The notes beneath the pieces are model-generated. The model was not told the DNA's origin. It ran no database searches and saw nothing but the letters and a program-made list of their open reading frames with translations. Shown piece after piece: positions 16,375 to 24,766 of a DNA stretch of 47,832 nucleotides (the first letter of the stretch is position 1; the number at the start of each line of letters is the position of its first letter). The stretch lies in assembly GCA_022508965.1 (NCBI GenBank), contig JAFLUD010000003.1:1-47832 (forward strand), in the 5' to 3' direction. Origin of the DNA: Oscillospiraceae bacterium. GTDB taxonomy: Bacteria > Bacillota > Clostridia > Oscillospirales > Ruminococcaceae. A program made the position numbers and the translations under genes.

Positions 16375-17564
16375 TCATTCGCGCTTCCGAATTCGATCGC
16401 GACGGGCTTTGCGATGTTACCGCGCAGGGTGTATTCCAGCTCCAGACGGATGCCCTCCTCCTCGGGGAAGAACTTTTCCTCGCAATCAACTATTTCCAGC
16501 TCGGAATAGAAATTGTGCTCGTAATTTTCTTTTTGTTTCTGAAGCTCCGCGGCAGTCGCCTCGGGGCTTCTTGTTACGGTTTTTTGGGAATAGGCGGTGT
16601 AGATCCCCGTTTTTATTTTAAGGGGAGTATCCTCGCCGAACAGCCGAACTTTGCGGGTCTCCTCTGAATAGACCGAGTTTTCGGCGGACGCCTTTCCCCA
16701 GAAAAGCGGATAAACGTCGTCGCCGAGAATGAGGTATTTAAAGGTTTTTTTCGCGCCGTCGGCAATGCTTACCGTCTCGCGGTACGGAACGAAGAACTCT
16801 GTCGTTTCGCTCCATTCTCCGATAATTTCGGCGTCCGCGTGGACTGTAAGAAAATGCTCGCCGCCGTCGGGAACGATCCCCGAAACCAGCATATCGCCCG
16901 TGTTCACACCGCTTCCGTTCTGAACCGTGGAAGCCCCTTTGCGGACTATCTGGCTTATGATCATCGCAGGGCGCGCGGCTACGATATTCCGCGGCTCGTC
17001 GGTCTCCATTTCGGGGATATCGGTTCCCTTTTCGACGTGAACGTTTACGCGAAAGCCCTCGCAGGAAACGTCCGCCCACGCGCAGTCCGCGATCTCCAGC
17101 ATCAGCCTGTGCTCCGCCTTGGACATTTGCAGGCTCTGCGTGGGAGCGCCGCGGCGGATCCCGCATTCCTCTAGGATCCGGACGATCTGCGCCTGCGGAA
17201 CGTCCCCCGTGATCGTGATCGCCTGAACGCGCGTCTGCCACAGCGAAAGCGTCAGCGTGAATATCAGAAGCCCGACGTAAAGCCCTATTCTGTGGCGGTA
17301 TCTGGCTAGTGTGAAATACAATCCGCGGCGTTTTCCCGAGCGTATTTTTACGCCGTTTTTCCGCGCAATCTCGGCGGTCTGCAGATAGTCCAGCGGCGAT
17401 ACTTCGCCCGATATTCCCACATCGGAAAACTTGATCTTCCGAACATAGATGCCCTTATCCAACAGCTCCGAGAGCATTTTCTCGCGGTATCCTCCCAAGC
17501 CCTCAAACGCCACGCTTCCGAAATAGAAGCTCTTATTTTCGGGAATATTTTTTTCACTGTTCAT
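16359..17564 (-). CDS. yqfD: Sporulation protein YqfD
   Basis: 401 residues. YqfD is a sigma-E-controlled membrane protein needed for efficient sporulation in Bacillus and conserved in spore-formers; its exact job is unclear. Visible: a cytosolic N-terminus (KIKFSDVGISGEVSPLDYLQ), one TM helix (about 95-115), then an external part starting QAITITGDVPQAQIVRILEECGIRRG that resembles POTRA-like folds, and the family motif EIADCAWADVSCEGFRVNVHV. It lies 11 bp downstream of yqfC, and AAAGGAG before its ATG overlaps the yqfC stop. The gene that usually follows (phoH-like) is absent; a convergent gene overlaps its end. Confidence 0.93.
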   Translation of the reverse strand: MNSEKNIPENKSFYFGSVAFEGLGGYREKMLSELLDKGIYVRKIKFSDVGISGEVSPLDYLQTAEIARKNGVKIRSGKRRGLYFTLARYRHRIGLYVGLLIFTLTLSLWQTRVQAITITGDVPQAQIVRILEECGIRRGAPTQSLQMSKAEHRLMLEIADCAWADVSCEGFRVNVHVEKGTDIPEMETDEPRNIVAARPAMIISQIVRKGASTVQNGSGVNTGDMLVSGIVPDGGEHFLTVHADAEIIGEWSETTEFFVPYRETVSIADGAKKTFKYLILGDDVYPLFWGKASAENSVYSEETRKVRLFGEDTPLKIKTGIYTAYSQKTVTRSPEATAAELQKQKENYEHNFYSELEIVDCEEKFFPEEEGIRLELEYTLRGNIAKPVAIEFGSANDHSDS

Positions 17565-17575
17565 TGCGTTCTCCT

Positions 17576-17848
17576 TTAGTTTTCCTCGAAGGTAAGGGAA
17601 TGTATCTTCCCCGTGATCTTCACGCCGCCGATACCGAAATTCTCGAACACCAGCGGCGCTCCCGAGACGTGTATGTCCATTCCGAAAACCGATAATACTA
17701 TGAAATTGTCGTCGCAGTTTTTAACGCAGCGGCAGTTTTCGACGCACAGCTCCGCGCCGTTTCTCAAGCCGCCGTCCGTGACAAGCGTGACGGTGCATTT
17801 TTTTTGAGACAGCTCCTCAAATTCGATCAATTTCTCGCGGATCCCCAT
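17576..17848 (-). CDS. yqfC: Sporulation protein YqfC (YabP family)
   Basis: 90 residues. YabP/YqfC family proteins are small all-beta proteins made in the mother cell during sporulation. The family pattern is visible: VTLVTDGGLRNGAELCVENCRCVKNCDDN then the VSGAPLVFENFGIGGVKITGKI repeat ending in the motif for a final strand. The start at 17848 is set by CGGAGGAAG about 5 bases upstream; the reading frame is open further upstream but without another ribosome binding site. It is cotranscribed with yqfD. Confidence 0.93.
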   Translation of the reverse strand: MGIREKLIEFEELSQKKCTVTLVTDGGLRNGAELCVENCRCVKNCDDNFIVLSVFGMDIHVSGAPLVFENFGIGGVKITGKIHSLTFEEN

Positions 17849-17882
17849 AATTCTTCCTCCGAAAACTTTAAATACTTGTCTA

Positions 17883-17890
17883 ATTGTATG
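17883..17890 (-). promoter_or_regulatory. Candidate sigma-E -10 element of yqfC-yqfD
   Basis: CATACAAT on the minus strand matches the sigma-E -10 consensus exactly and lies 35 bp before the yqfC start, at a good distance. The region where a -35 is expected is only A/T-rich and has no clear match, so this rests on one element plus the known regulon. Confidence 0.45.
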
Positions 17891-17981
17891 ACGGATTTTT
17901 TTTAAAAAGAACAGCCGGCGCTGATGTAAAGCGGATTCTATGCGAATTAATAAAAAAATATTGCTTTTCGATAAAAAACTA

Positions 17982-18010
17982 TTGACAAATGGAAAACGCT
18001 GTGCTATAAT
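17982..18010 (+). promoter_or_regulatory. Sigma-A promoter of the DUF2975/YozG/DUF4173 operon
   Basis: TTGACA (17982-17987) and TATAAT (18005-18010), both perfect, 17 bp spacer, 28 bp before the first gene. Confidence 0.9.
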
Positions 18011-18038
18011 GAATTCAGAAATCACAAGGAGGCTTCTT

Positions 18039-18482
18039 ATGTGGAATAAAGATAGATCAATAATTTTATCGCAGATAATCATTAAGATCTGCTATGTCGG
18101 AGTTGCGGTATGCTGCTTTATCGCGCCGAGGCTCGTAAGCATTTACAGTGAAAACATCGCCGAACCGAACATCGTAGTTCCGCTTCTGATAACGCTTTAC
18201 GCGTGCGTTCCGGCGGCGCTGCTCGCGCTGTTCTGCCTCGACAGATTGCTAAAAAATATCAAGAAAAATCAGCCGTTTATCATGAAGAACGTCTCGCTGC
18301 TGAGGATAATTTCCTATTGTTGTTTTTGGGTGGCGGCGGTGTTTATTTATTTTTCGATACTGCGTCCGTTTGCGTTTACGATCGTTTTCGCGGCGGCGTT
18401 TTTCGGCGTGATTCTGCGTGTCGTGAAGAACTGCTTCAGGCAGGCGATAGCAATTCGCGAAGAGAACGACTATACGATTTGA
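18039..18482 (+). CDS. DUF2975 membrane protein
   Basis: 147 residues with four predicted TM helices (about 12-32, 50-70, 90-112, 115-135). DUF2975 proteins are typically encoded next to a small YozG-type HTH regulator, as here. The motif LKNIKKNQPFIMKNVSLLRIISYC between TM2 and TM3 is typical of the family. The start at 18039 has AAGGAGG 7 bases upstream, and the earlier in-frame ATGs overlap the promoter. Function unknown; the regulator pairing suggests a membrane input to gene control. Confidence 0.88.
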   Translation: MWNKDRSIILSQIIIKICYVGVAVCCFIAPRLVSIYSENIAEPNIVVPLLITLYACVPAALLALFCLDRLLKNIKKNQPFIMKNVSLLRIISYCCFWVAAVFIYFSILRPFAFTIVFAAAFFGVILRVVKNCFRQAIAIREENDYTI

Positions 18483-18492
18483 GGTGGAGGAT

Positions 18493-18705
18493 ATGATAAT
18501 TGTGAACCTTGATGTTATGATGGCAAAGCGGAAGATCTCCTCTAACGAGCTTGCCGAAATTATTGAGATCACGCCCGCTAATTTGTCGATACTCAAAACG
18601 GGAAAGGCAAAGGCGATCAGATTCTCCACGCTGGATAAGCTGTGCAGGGCGTTGAATTGCCAGCCAGGCGATATTCTGGAATTCACCGACGACGAGGAGG
18701 AATGA
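18493..18705 (+). CDS. YozG-type Xre/Cro helix-turn-helix regulator
   Basis: 70 residues made up of one HTH domain: NLDVMMAKRKISSNELAEII, then ITPANLSILKTGKAKAIRFS and TLDKLCRALNCQPGDILEF, ending in an acidic tail. It is the usual partner of DUF2975 proteins. The start at 18493 is preferred to a GTG nine bases earlier because GAGGTGG is better spaced for it. It follows the DUF2975 gene by about 10 bp and precedes the DUF4173 gene by 4 bp, so the three are one operon. It may autoregulate; no clear operator is visible. Confidence 0.92.
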   Translation: MIIVNLDVMMAKRKISSNELAEIIEITPANLSILKTGKAKAIRFSTLDKLCRALNCQPGDILEFTDDEEE

Positions 18706-18709
18706 GCTT

Positions 18710-20599
18710 ATGGAAAACGAACAAGTTTTATCGGCGGGGCAGGTGCCCGAGCCGATGAAGGAAAAAGCGAAGATCCCGCTTTACGAAGCGGTTTTCGCTT
18801 GGTGCTTCTTTGGGATCTCTTTCATATTCACACATTTTTGCGTGAGATATTTCGGAGGTATCTGGGGAGGAATTTTCTGGTCGGTTTTCGGAATTCTTGG
18901 CGCGGTCTACGCGAAGATCAAATCGGTCAAATTCTCGAGATTTCAGACGGTGATGTTCATTGCGGCGGAGCTTTTCTGCCTTGCGCCGCTGTTCTCCGCA
19001 AACGTTTTTATAAACTTTCTCGCGGCGATGTTTTCGTTTGCACTGTACCTTTATCTGATGACCGTGCTGTCGGGCGCGGAGCCGTTCGGAAGACATTTCG
19101 TGCTGGATATGGTGCTGTCGGTTCTGGTGCGTCCGTTTGAGAACTTTACGCGCCAGCCGCGGTACGCGTTCGGGATATTCAAAGGAAAAACACGCAAGGG
19201 AGAGCTGCGGATCAAAAACGCGCTGTACGCGCTTATCGGGCTTGTTCTCGCGGTCCCGTTGACGATAGTTGTAGTCGCGCTTCTGATGCACTCCGACGAG
19301 CTTTTCTCAAATTCAATGGAGGGGTTTTTCAAAAGCCTGCCAAGGCTCTCTTTTTCGTATTTCTGGGAACTGCTGTTTGCGGTTCCGATAGCGATGTACC
19401 TGTTCGGAGCGGTCTGCGGAATGAAATCCCCCGCGCCGTCGCACTCGTACAGCGAGCCGCAGTACCGCTTTATTCCGCCGATCATTTCCTACTTTGCGGT
19501 AACTCCGATCTGCGTTTTCTACCTGATCTACATTGTAACACAGTTCCAAAATATCGCGAGCTTCGCGAACAACACGCTCAATCACTCGGAATTCGCGCGG
19601 CGCGGATTCTTCGAGCTGTGCGCCATCGCGGTGATAAATCTGTTTGTGATCGTGCTGATACAGACGTTTTCAAAGCGCAAGGAAAACGACGTGAGACCTG
19701 CCGCGCTGCGGGTCTACACGATCCTGATCTCGGTGTTTACGCTGCTGATAATCGCGACCGCCATGACTAAAATGCTGATGTACGTCGGCGAATACGGCAT
19801 GACGCTGCTGCGCGTTTACACCTCGTGGTTTATGATCTTGCTGGGCGTGATTTTCGTTCCTATAATCATTTTGCAGCTGCGCGAGATCCCCGTTTGGAAG
19901 GTATTTTTCTGGGAATTTGTGTTGATGTTCGGGCTGCTGTGCTTTGGCGATTTTGAGGGGCAGATCGCGCGTTACAACATTCGCGCGTATCAGTCGGGAG
20001 CTATCGAAAAGCTTGATGTAAGCGAATTTTCGGAGCTTGGATTCTCGGCGGTAAAGCCCGCTGCCGAGCTGCTTAAAGAATGCGACGATGCAGCGCTCGC
20101 ATACGAGCTTCGGCGTTTTCTTTCATCGCAGGAATACAGCGACACAGAGCGCGGAAAAATCGCGTATTTCAGCATTCCGAGAGCGCTTGCCCAAAAGGAA
20201 TTCGCCGCGGCGCAGTACGCTTCCGGCGAGATCGCTCTTCGCGTTGACGTAAACACCGAGGACGACGTTTACGGCGTTTCCGTGAAGTATTACATCGACC
20301 GCGATCCGGTGGAAAGCCAGACGTCAACTTTGGCTAACGGAAAGGCTGTTAAAAAGGGCGAGAGTCTCGAGTTTTCTCTGCGGCGCGCGGATCTTGAAGA
20401 TCCCGCGAGGCTGGGCAACAAAAGGCTCGGCGTAGGTGTTTCGGTTATCGGGAAGAACGGCGAGGAGATTCCCGTTGAGGGGATTTGCGAATGGTACGCC
20501 GCCTGGGACGGCGAGTATGTTTTCACTCTCAAGGGCGACAGCCGCGAATACACGCTGAGCCCCGATTTTAACGGATATTCGTTTGAAAAAATTGTTTGA
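18710..20599 (+). CDS. DUF4173/DUF4153 multi-pass membrane protein
   Basis: 629 residues. About ten to twelve TM helices span residues 25-430, followed by a soluble C-terminal domain of some 190 residues. The central part, with FSKRKENDVRPAALRVYTIL and WFMILLGVIFVPIIILQL, fits the DUF4173 family, often found beside HTH regulators in Firmicutes. GGAGGAATG lies about 8 bases before the ATG. Biochemical function unknown. The stop codon overlaps the -35 of the radA promoter, and no terminator is seen. Confidence 0.88.
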   Translation: MENEQVLSAGQVPEPMKEKAKIPLYEAVFAWCFFGISFIFTHFCVRYFGGIWGGIFWSVFGILGAVYAKIKSVKFSRFQTVMFIAAELFCLAPLFSANVFINFLAAMFSFALYLYLMTVLSGAEPFGRHFVLDMVLSVLVRPFENFTRQPRYAFGIFKGKTRKGELRIKNALYALIGLVLAVPLTIVVVALLMHSDELFSNSMEGFFKSLPRLSFSYFWELLFAVPIAMYLFGAVCGMKSPAPSHSYSEPQYRFIPPIISYFAVTPICVFYLIYIVTQFQNIASFANNTLNHSEFARRGFFELCAIAVINLFVIVLIQTFSKRKENDVRPAALRVYTILISVFTLLIIATAMTKMLMYVGEYGMTLLRVYTSWFMILLGVIFVPIIILQLREIPVWKVFFWEFVLMFGLLCFGDFEGQIARYNIRAYQSGAIEKLDVSEFSELGFSAVKPAAELLKECDDAALAYELRRFLSSQEYSDTERGKIAYFSIPRALAQKEFAAAQYASGEIALRVDVNTEDDVYGVSVKYYIDRDPVESQTSTLANGKAVKKGESLEFSLRRADLEDPARLGNKRLGVGVSVIGKNGEEIPVEGICEWYAAWDGEYVFTLKGDSREYTLSPDFNGYSFEKIV

Positions 20600-20624
20600 C
20601 TTTTTTCGCGGATTATGGTAAAAT
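20596..20624 (+). promoter_or_regulatory. Promoter of radA, overlapping the preceding stop codon
   Basis: TTGACT (20596-20601) and TAAAAT (20619-20624), 17 bp spacer. The TGA inside the -35 is the stop codon of the DUF4173 gene. Confidence 0.75.
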
Positions 20625-20660
20625 AAAATCAATAAATTAATTGAGAGCGAGTGAATTATC

Positions 20661-22028
20661 GTGGCGAAAAACAAGACGGTTTTTGTGTGCAGCGAATGCG
20701 GCGGCGAATCCTCGAAATGGAACGGAAAATGTCCGTTCTGCGGCGCGTGGAACACGCTGGAGGAGACGGTTCCCGTGGCGGTGGTAAGCGGTAAAGCGGC
20801 TGCCGCGGCTCCGTTCAATTACAGCAGGATCTCGGAGATCAATTACGAGGATGAAACGCGCTACGGCACGGGTATCTCCGAGCTTGACAGAGTGCTCGGA
20901 GGCGGCTTGGTAAAAGGCTCGCTGGTTCTCATAGGCGGCGACCCGGGCATCGGAAAATCCACGCTTTTGCTGCAGATCTGCGGTTTTATGGGGAACGACC
21001 ACACCATCCTTTACGTCTCGGGCGAGGAAAGCGAACGGCAGATAAAGCTCCGTGCCGAACGCCTGGGAGTTTCGTGCGACAACCTGTTCCTCGCGTCCAA
21101 CAACAACTGCGAAAGCATCATAAAAGCCGTCTGCGAAAACAAACCCGAGATAGTCATCATAGATTCCATACAAACCATAACCTCAAGCGCGATAAGCTCC
21201 GCGGCGGGCAGCATAGTGCAGGTCCGCGAGTGTACGGGCGCGTTTATGAGAATGGCGAAATCCGAGGAGATCCCCGTGTTTATCGTAAGCCACGTCAACA
21301 AGGACGGCGGCATCGCGGGTCCCAAGATCATGGAACACATCGTGGACACGGTGCTGTATTTCGAGGGCGAAAAACAGATGTCCTACCGAATTTTAAGGGC
21401 GATAAAAAACCGCTTCGGCTCGACCAATGAGATCGGCGTATTCAGCATGGACGACGACGGGCTTAAAGAGGTGGAAAACCCCTCGGAAATGATGCTGTCG
21501 GGACGCCCGTTAAACGTCTCGGGAAGCGCGGTAATATGCGCTGTTGAGGGAACCCGCCCGATACTTGCCGAGGTTCAGGCGCTGGTGACAAAATCAACGC
21601 TCTCGTCGCCGCGCAGAGTGGCTACGGGCTTTGATTACAACAGGCTGTGTATGATTCTCGCGGTGTTGGAAAAGCGTATGGGATTCGCGTTTGGCGGGCT
21701 TGACGTTTATGTGAACATAGTCGGCGGCTTGAAGATCGACGAGCCTGCGGCGGATCTGGCTGTGGCAATGGCGCTGTATTCGGGGCTTTGCGACAAGGTG
21801 ATCCCGCACGATCTTATGGTGTTCGGCGAGGTGGGTCTGGGCGGCGAGCTTCGCGCGGTGTCGCGCGTTGCGGAACGCGTTAAAGAGGGCGCGCGGCTGG
21901 GGTTCACAAAGTGCGTTATTCCCAAAAATTCGTTTAAGGCGCTCTCGAAAAATTCCGATTACGGAATCAAAATAATCGGCGCGGACACGCTTTCTGGCGC
22001 GTTTAAAGCGCTTGAAAAGAAGGACTGA
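20661..22028 (+). CDS. radA: DNA repair protein RadA
   Basis: 455 residues. RadA is a RecA-like helicase that drives branch migration in recombinational repair. Visible: N-terminal zinc finger (CSECGG...CPFCG, residues 10-27), Walker A GGDPGIGKST near 93, Walker B IVIIDSIQT, the family-specific KNRFGSTNEIGVF near 251, and a C-terminal Lon-protease-like domain (GGLDVYVNIVGGLKIDEPAADLA). The start codon is GTG (MAKNK), with a GAGAGCGAG site upstream. A DUF2809 gene follows after 1 bp. Confidence 0.98.
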   Translation: MAKNKTVFVCSECGGESSKWNGKCPFCGAWNTLEETVPVAVVSGKAAAAAPFNYSRISEINYEDETRYGTGISELDRVLGGGLVKGSLVLIGGDPGIGKSTLLLQICGFMGNDHTILYVSGEESERQIKLRAERLGVSCDNLFLASNNNCESIIKAVCENKPEIVIIDSIQTITSSAISSAAGSIVQVRECTGAFMRMAKSEEIPVFIVSHVNKDGGIAGPKIMEHIVDTVLYFEGEKQMSYRILRAIKNRFGSTNEIGVFSMDDDGLKEVENPSEMMLSGRPLNVSGSAVICAVEGTRPILAEVQALVTKSTLSSPRRVATGFDYNRLCMILAVLEKRMGFAFGGLDVYVNIVGGLKIDEPAADLAVAMALYSGLCDKVIPHDLMVFGEVGLGGELRAVSRVAERVKEGARLGFTKCVIPKNSFKALSKNSDYGIKIIGADTLSGAFKALEKKD

Positions 22029-22029
22029 T

Positions 22030-22386
22030 ATGAAAAAAAGACTGATTTGCGGCGGAATTTTCGCGGCAGTTCTGGGTATTGAAATTATTATCGCGCTGTT
22101 TGTTCACGACCGCTTTGTGCGTCCCTATCTGGGGGACGTGCTGGCGGTCGTTTGCGTGTATTTTTTCGCGAGAATATTCCTCCCGAAAAAGCCGAAAATC
22201 CTCTCCCCGTTCGTCACGGGCTTTGCGTTTTTGGTGGAGCTCGTTCAGCTGACAAACCTCTCCGAAAAAGTCCCCGCCGTTCTCTCAATAATTATAGGCG
22301 GGACCTTCGATCTTAAAGACCTGCTGTGCTATCTCGCGGGCGGCGTTATCTGCTTTTTTATTGACTTGAAATTTTTCGGGAAATAA
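22030..22386 (+). CDS. DUF2809 membrane protein
   Basis: 118 residues with four short TM helices. The segments FVHDRFVRPYLGDVLAVVCVYF, FLVELVQL and GGTFDLKDLLCYLAGG are the family hallmarks (VanZ-like). Function unknown. It starts 1 bp after the radA stop with GAAGGACTGAT before the ATG, so it is translated from the radA transcript. Confidence 0.88.
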   Translation: MKKRLICGGIFAAVLGIEIIIALFVHDRFVRPYLGDVLAVVCVYFFARIFLPKKPKILSPFVTGFAFLVELVQLTNLSEKVPAVLSIIIGGTFDLKDLLCYLAGGVICFFIDLKFFGK

Positions 22387-22458
22387 TTGCAGCGTTTTCG
22401 AGAATTCCGTGTATATAGGGGTGAGAGGCAAAAGCTCTTATATTGCGCAATATCTTTT

Positions 22459-22501
22459 AGAGCCTGCCCGCACCGTCCGAAAGGAACGGAAGGCAGGCTC
22501 T
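22459..22501 (+). other. Stable hairpin in the sigma-factor gene leader
   Basis: AGAGCCTGCC (22459-22468) pairs perfectly with GGCAGGCTCT (22492-22501), capped by CCGTCC-GAAA-GG(A)ACGG. Its foot touches the GGGAGG ribosome binding site of the sigma-factor gene. There is no T-run, so it is not a standard terminator; it could be a termination remnant, a stability element or a translation control element. Confidence 0.6.
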
Positions 22502-22513
22502 CGGGAGGACGAA

Positions 22514-23065
22514 ATGTTGGACGAAAAGCGGCTTGCCGAACGGCTGAAAAACGGCGACACGGCGGCTTTGGAGAAGATCATAAACGGGCTTTCGGGATAT
22601 GTATGCACGGTTATACGCAACTTCTCGCGGGGAATGCTTTCCGAAGACGACATCGACGAGCTGTGCGCGGACGTGTTCTTCAGGCTGTGGCAGCGCCGCG
22701 AGTCTCTGAACAGCGAGGCGGGACTGCGCGCGTATCTCTCGGCTATTGCCAGAAACGCCGTTAAGAACCGTTTCCGCGACGCTCCGCCGACGTTTGAGGA
22801 TATCTCGGAGCAACAGATCGCGGGAGAATTCTCGGTCGAAAAAGAGGCGGAGCTGTCCGAAATGCTCGGCGCCTTGAGCGACGCGATGGAAACGCTGCCC
22901 GATGAGGAACGCAAGATCTTTTTGCGCTTTTATTTTTACGGAGAAACGTCCTCCGAGATCGCCCTGAAAACGGGGCTTACGGAAAGCTCGGTGCGCTCGA
23001 AGCTCTCGCGGACGCGCGCAAAGCTCAGAAATTACCTGATAAAAAGGGGGTTCGATTATGTTTGA
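22514..23065 (+). CDS. ECF-type RNA polymerase sigma factor
   Basis: 183 residues. Region 2 includes LSGYVCTVIRNFSRG, then DIDELCADVFFRLWQRR; region 4 has LPDEERKIFLRFYFYGETSS then the HTH EIALKTGLTESSVRSKLSRT. These are the two domains of group IV sigma factors. The start at 22514 has GGGAGGAC 5 bases upstream. Its last 8 bp overlap the start of a membrane protein gene that is probably its controller. No group-specific promoter motif pair is evident near it. Confidence 0.93.
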   Translation: MLDEKRLAERLKNGDTAALEKIINGLSGYVCTVIRNFSRGMLSEDDIDELCADVFFRLWQRRESLNSEAGLRAYLSAIARNAVKNRFRDAPPTFEDISEQQIAGEFSVEKEAELSEMLGALSDAMETLPDEERKIFLRFYFYGETSSEIALKTGLTESSVRSKLSRTRAKLRNYLIKRGFDYV

Positions 23066-23711
23066 ATATTTTGACGAGTGCGAATTCGAGTGCGAACAGC
23101 TGCCCGATTCGCGCAAAAGCAAGATCACTGCCTCCGTTTTATCGCGGATAAAGGAGGAACGACCCATGAAAAAGCATATCAAAATAAAGCCGTTGATCAT
23201 CGCGGCGGCGGTTGCTGTGCTGGCTGCGGCAACGGCTATCACGGCGGGCGCGCTTATGCGTGCTCCCATGGAAATTGAGATGAACGGCGAGCTATACGAT
23301 CCGGAGTATGATGTTTACACCGACGAATACGGTCACAAAATCGAGACGCTTGTTTACGATGTTCCCGAATACGCGCTGGCGGAAGAGCGTGAGGGTTACA
23401 CTGCCGTCGGTAAAGTAAGAGCCGTATACGATCCGGATTCAATAAGAACCATGAAATACAAACTGGTAGACGAGGCAGGAAACGAATTTGTTGCCGGCAT
23501 TAACAACAAAATAGTTACCGTGCTCATCAATAACGATAAAGGCTCAGGAATCACATATTGCTGCACGAATATGGCAGACGGCTACACGTATATGGAGTTT
23601 GCCGATAATCATTCTCATGGCGAATATGATCTCGATAAATGCATTCATATTGTCAAAGAGGAGGAAGCAGACGAAATCAACATCGCACACGGTTTACCGC
23701 CTCACAAATAA
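23058..23711 (+). CDS. Probable anti-sigma-like membrane protein
   Basis: 217 residues: a short acidic cytosolic N-terminus (about 1-42), one TM helix (about 45-67), and an external domain of about 150 residues with no recognised family. Overlap by 8 bp with the ECF sigma gene implies translational coupling and a functional pair, as for sigma/anti-sigma genes. No zinc anti-sigma motif (HxxxCxxC) is seen, so the role is inferred from position and topology only. The N-terminus carries FDECEFECEQL. Confidence 0.8.
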   Translation: MFEYFDECEFECEQLPDSRKSKITASVLSRIKEERPMKKHIKIKPLIIAAAVAVLAAATAITAGALMRAPMEIEMNGELYDPEYDVYTDEYGHKIETLVYDVPEYALAEEREGYTAVGKVRAVYDPDSIRTMKYKLVDEAGNEFVAGINNKIVTVLINNDKGSGITYCCTNMADGYTYMEFADNHSHGEYDLDKCIHIVKEEEADEINIAHGLPPHK

Positions 23712-23751
23712 AATCACAATATCGAAGAATGACCTACTCACCATAAACTTA

Positions 23752-23779
23752 CCCCCGAAGCAATTCGGGGGCATTTTTT
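23752..23779 (+). terminator. Terminator of the sigma/anti-sigma operon
   Basis: CCCCCGAA (23752-23759) and TTCGGGGG (23764-23771) with loop GCAA, followed by CATTTTTTATT. It abuts the 3' end of the converging cwlD gene. Confidence 0.9.
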
Positions 23780-24524
23780 ATTCTCTTGTCATTTCGCCGA
23801 ATTCCGAGGGCTTTTCGGTCGTCGCGTCGAGGAACTCCATAAGTCCTCCGTAGATCGTAAACGCGACCTTCTGCTGATACTCATAAGTAGAGAGCTTCGC
23901 CTCCTCGTCGGGGTTGGAAAGGAATCCGCACTCGATCATCAGCGAGGGATTGGGGTTGGATTTGAGGAGAAACAGCTCGTTTCCCGAGAGCTTTATCTCG
24001 CGGTCGTTTCCCGGCTGAAGCTCGGCGAATTTGTTCTGCATAATTCTCGCGAGCGTGAGGTTGTTTGGATTGTTGTTGTTATAGAACATCTGCCCGCCGA
24101 AATACCGCGGGTCGGTGAAATTATTCTGGTGGATACAAAGGAAAATGCTGTCGGGGTAGCTCTGGATTATTTTCAGGCGGTTATCCATGTCGTTGAGCTT
24201 CTGGTTGCGGATCCCCTCGATTCCGGGGTCGTATATCGAGATATCCGTGTCGCGCGTCAATACCACCTCAAATCCCGACATTTCCAGCATATCCCTGAGC
24301 GTTAGAACTATCGAGAGATTCACGTTTTTCTCCAACGTACCCGACGCTCCCACAGCGCCCGAATCAAGCCCCCCGTGACCCGCGTCCAGCACTACCACGG
24401 GCTTATCCGAGGGGGTTGACGACACGGGAAGAGCGCGCTCGGTTATACGCGCGCAGATCGCCAAAAGCACAAAGCAGCCGATCATCGACAGCGTTAGTTT
24501 TACGGATTTCTTGTTGACTTTCAT
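23778..24524 (-). CDS. cwlD: N-acetylmuramoyl-L-alanine amidase, CwlD-like
   Basis: 248 residues. A zinc amidase cleaving the stem peptide from muramic acid; CwlD does this when muramic-delta-lactam is made in the spore cortex. N-terminal signal anchor (about 8-28), then the Amidase_3 domain with zinc ligands His50 (DAGHGG), Glu65 (GTLEKNVNL) and His132 (IHQNNF) and catalytic Glu198 (MIECGFLSN), all intact. Length and anchor fit CwlD, but other Amidase_3 paralogues are similar, so the symbol is likely, not certain. CGGAGG precedes the ATG. Confidence 0.88.
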   Translation of the reverse strand: MKVNKKSVKLTLSMIGCFVLLAICARITERALPVSSTPSDKPVVVLDAGHGGLDSGAVGASGTLEKNVNLSIVLTLRDMLEMSGFEVVLTRDTDISIYDPGIEGIRNQKLNDMDNRLKIIQSYPDSIFLCIHQNNFTDPRYFGGQMFYNNNNPNNLTLARIMQNKFAELQPGNDREIKLSGNELFLLKSNPNPSLMIECGFLSNPDEEAKLSTYEYQQKVAFTIYGGLMEFLDATTEKPSEFGEMTRE

Positions 24525-24614
24525 AAATTATACCTCCGAAAATGTTGTTTTGTCCATAATTTATGAACTTGTACGGTTGAATAGAACTGTTTTCGGACGC
24601 AATTTTTGGTTATA

Positions 24615-24685
24615 ATAGTCAATATACGGGGAAAATATTTGTCGAATATGCCGAATTATAAAAAGTTATCGGTTATATTGACAAT
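24615..24685. promoter_or_regulatory. Cluster of TGTC(G)AATAT motifs with an exact Spo0A-box match
   Basis: TTTGTCGAA (24638-24646) equals the Spo0A box core. It is flanked by an imperfect inverted repeat: ATAGTCAATATA (24615-24626) and TATATTGACAAT (24674-24685), matching at 11 of 12 positions. The cluster lies in the divergent gap between cwlD and purB. Confidence 0.4.
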
Positions 24686-24703
24686 CTTTGTTGATCGAGG
24701 CAC

Positions 24704-24732
24704 TTGTATATTCTTGAAAATTGTGATACAAT
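24704..24732 (+). promoter_or_regulatory. Promoter of purB
   Basis: TTGTAT (24704-24709) and TACAAT (24727-24732), 17 bp spacer, 34 bp before the purB start. Confidence 0.65.
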
Positions 24733-24766
24733 GTAAAGTGTATTATTATATTTAAGGAGAATTAAG

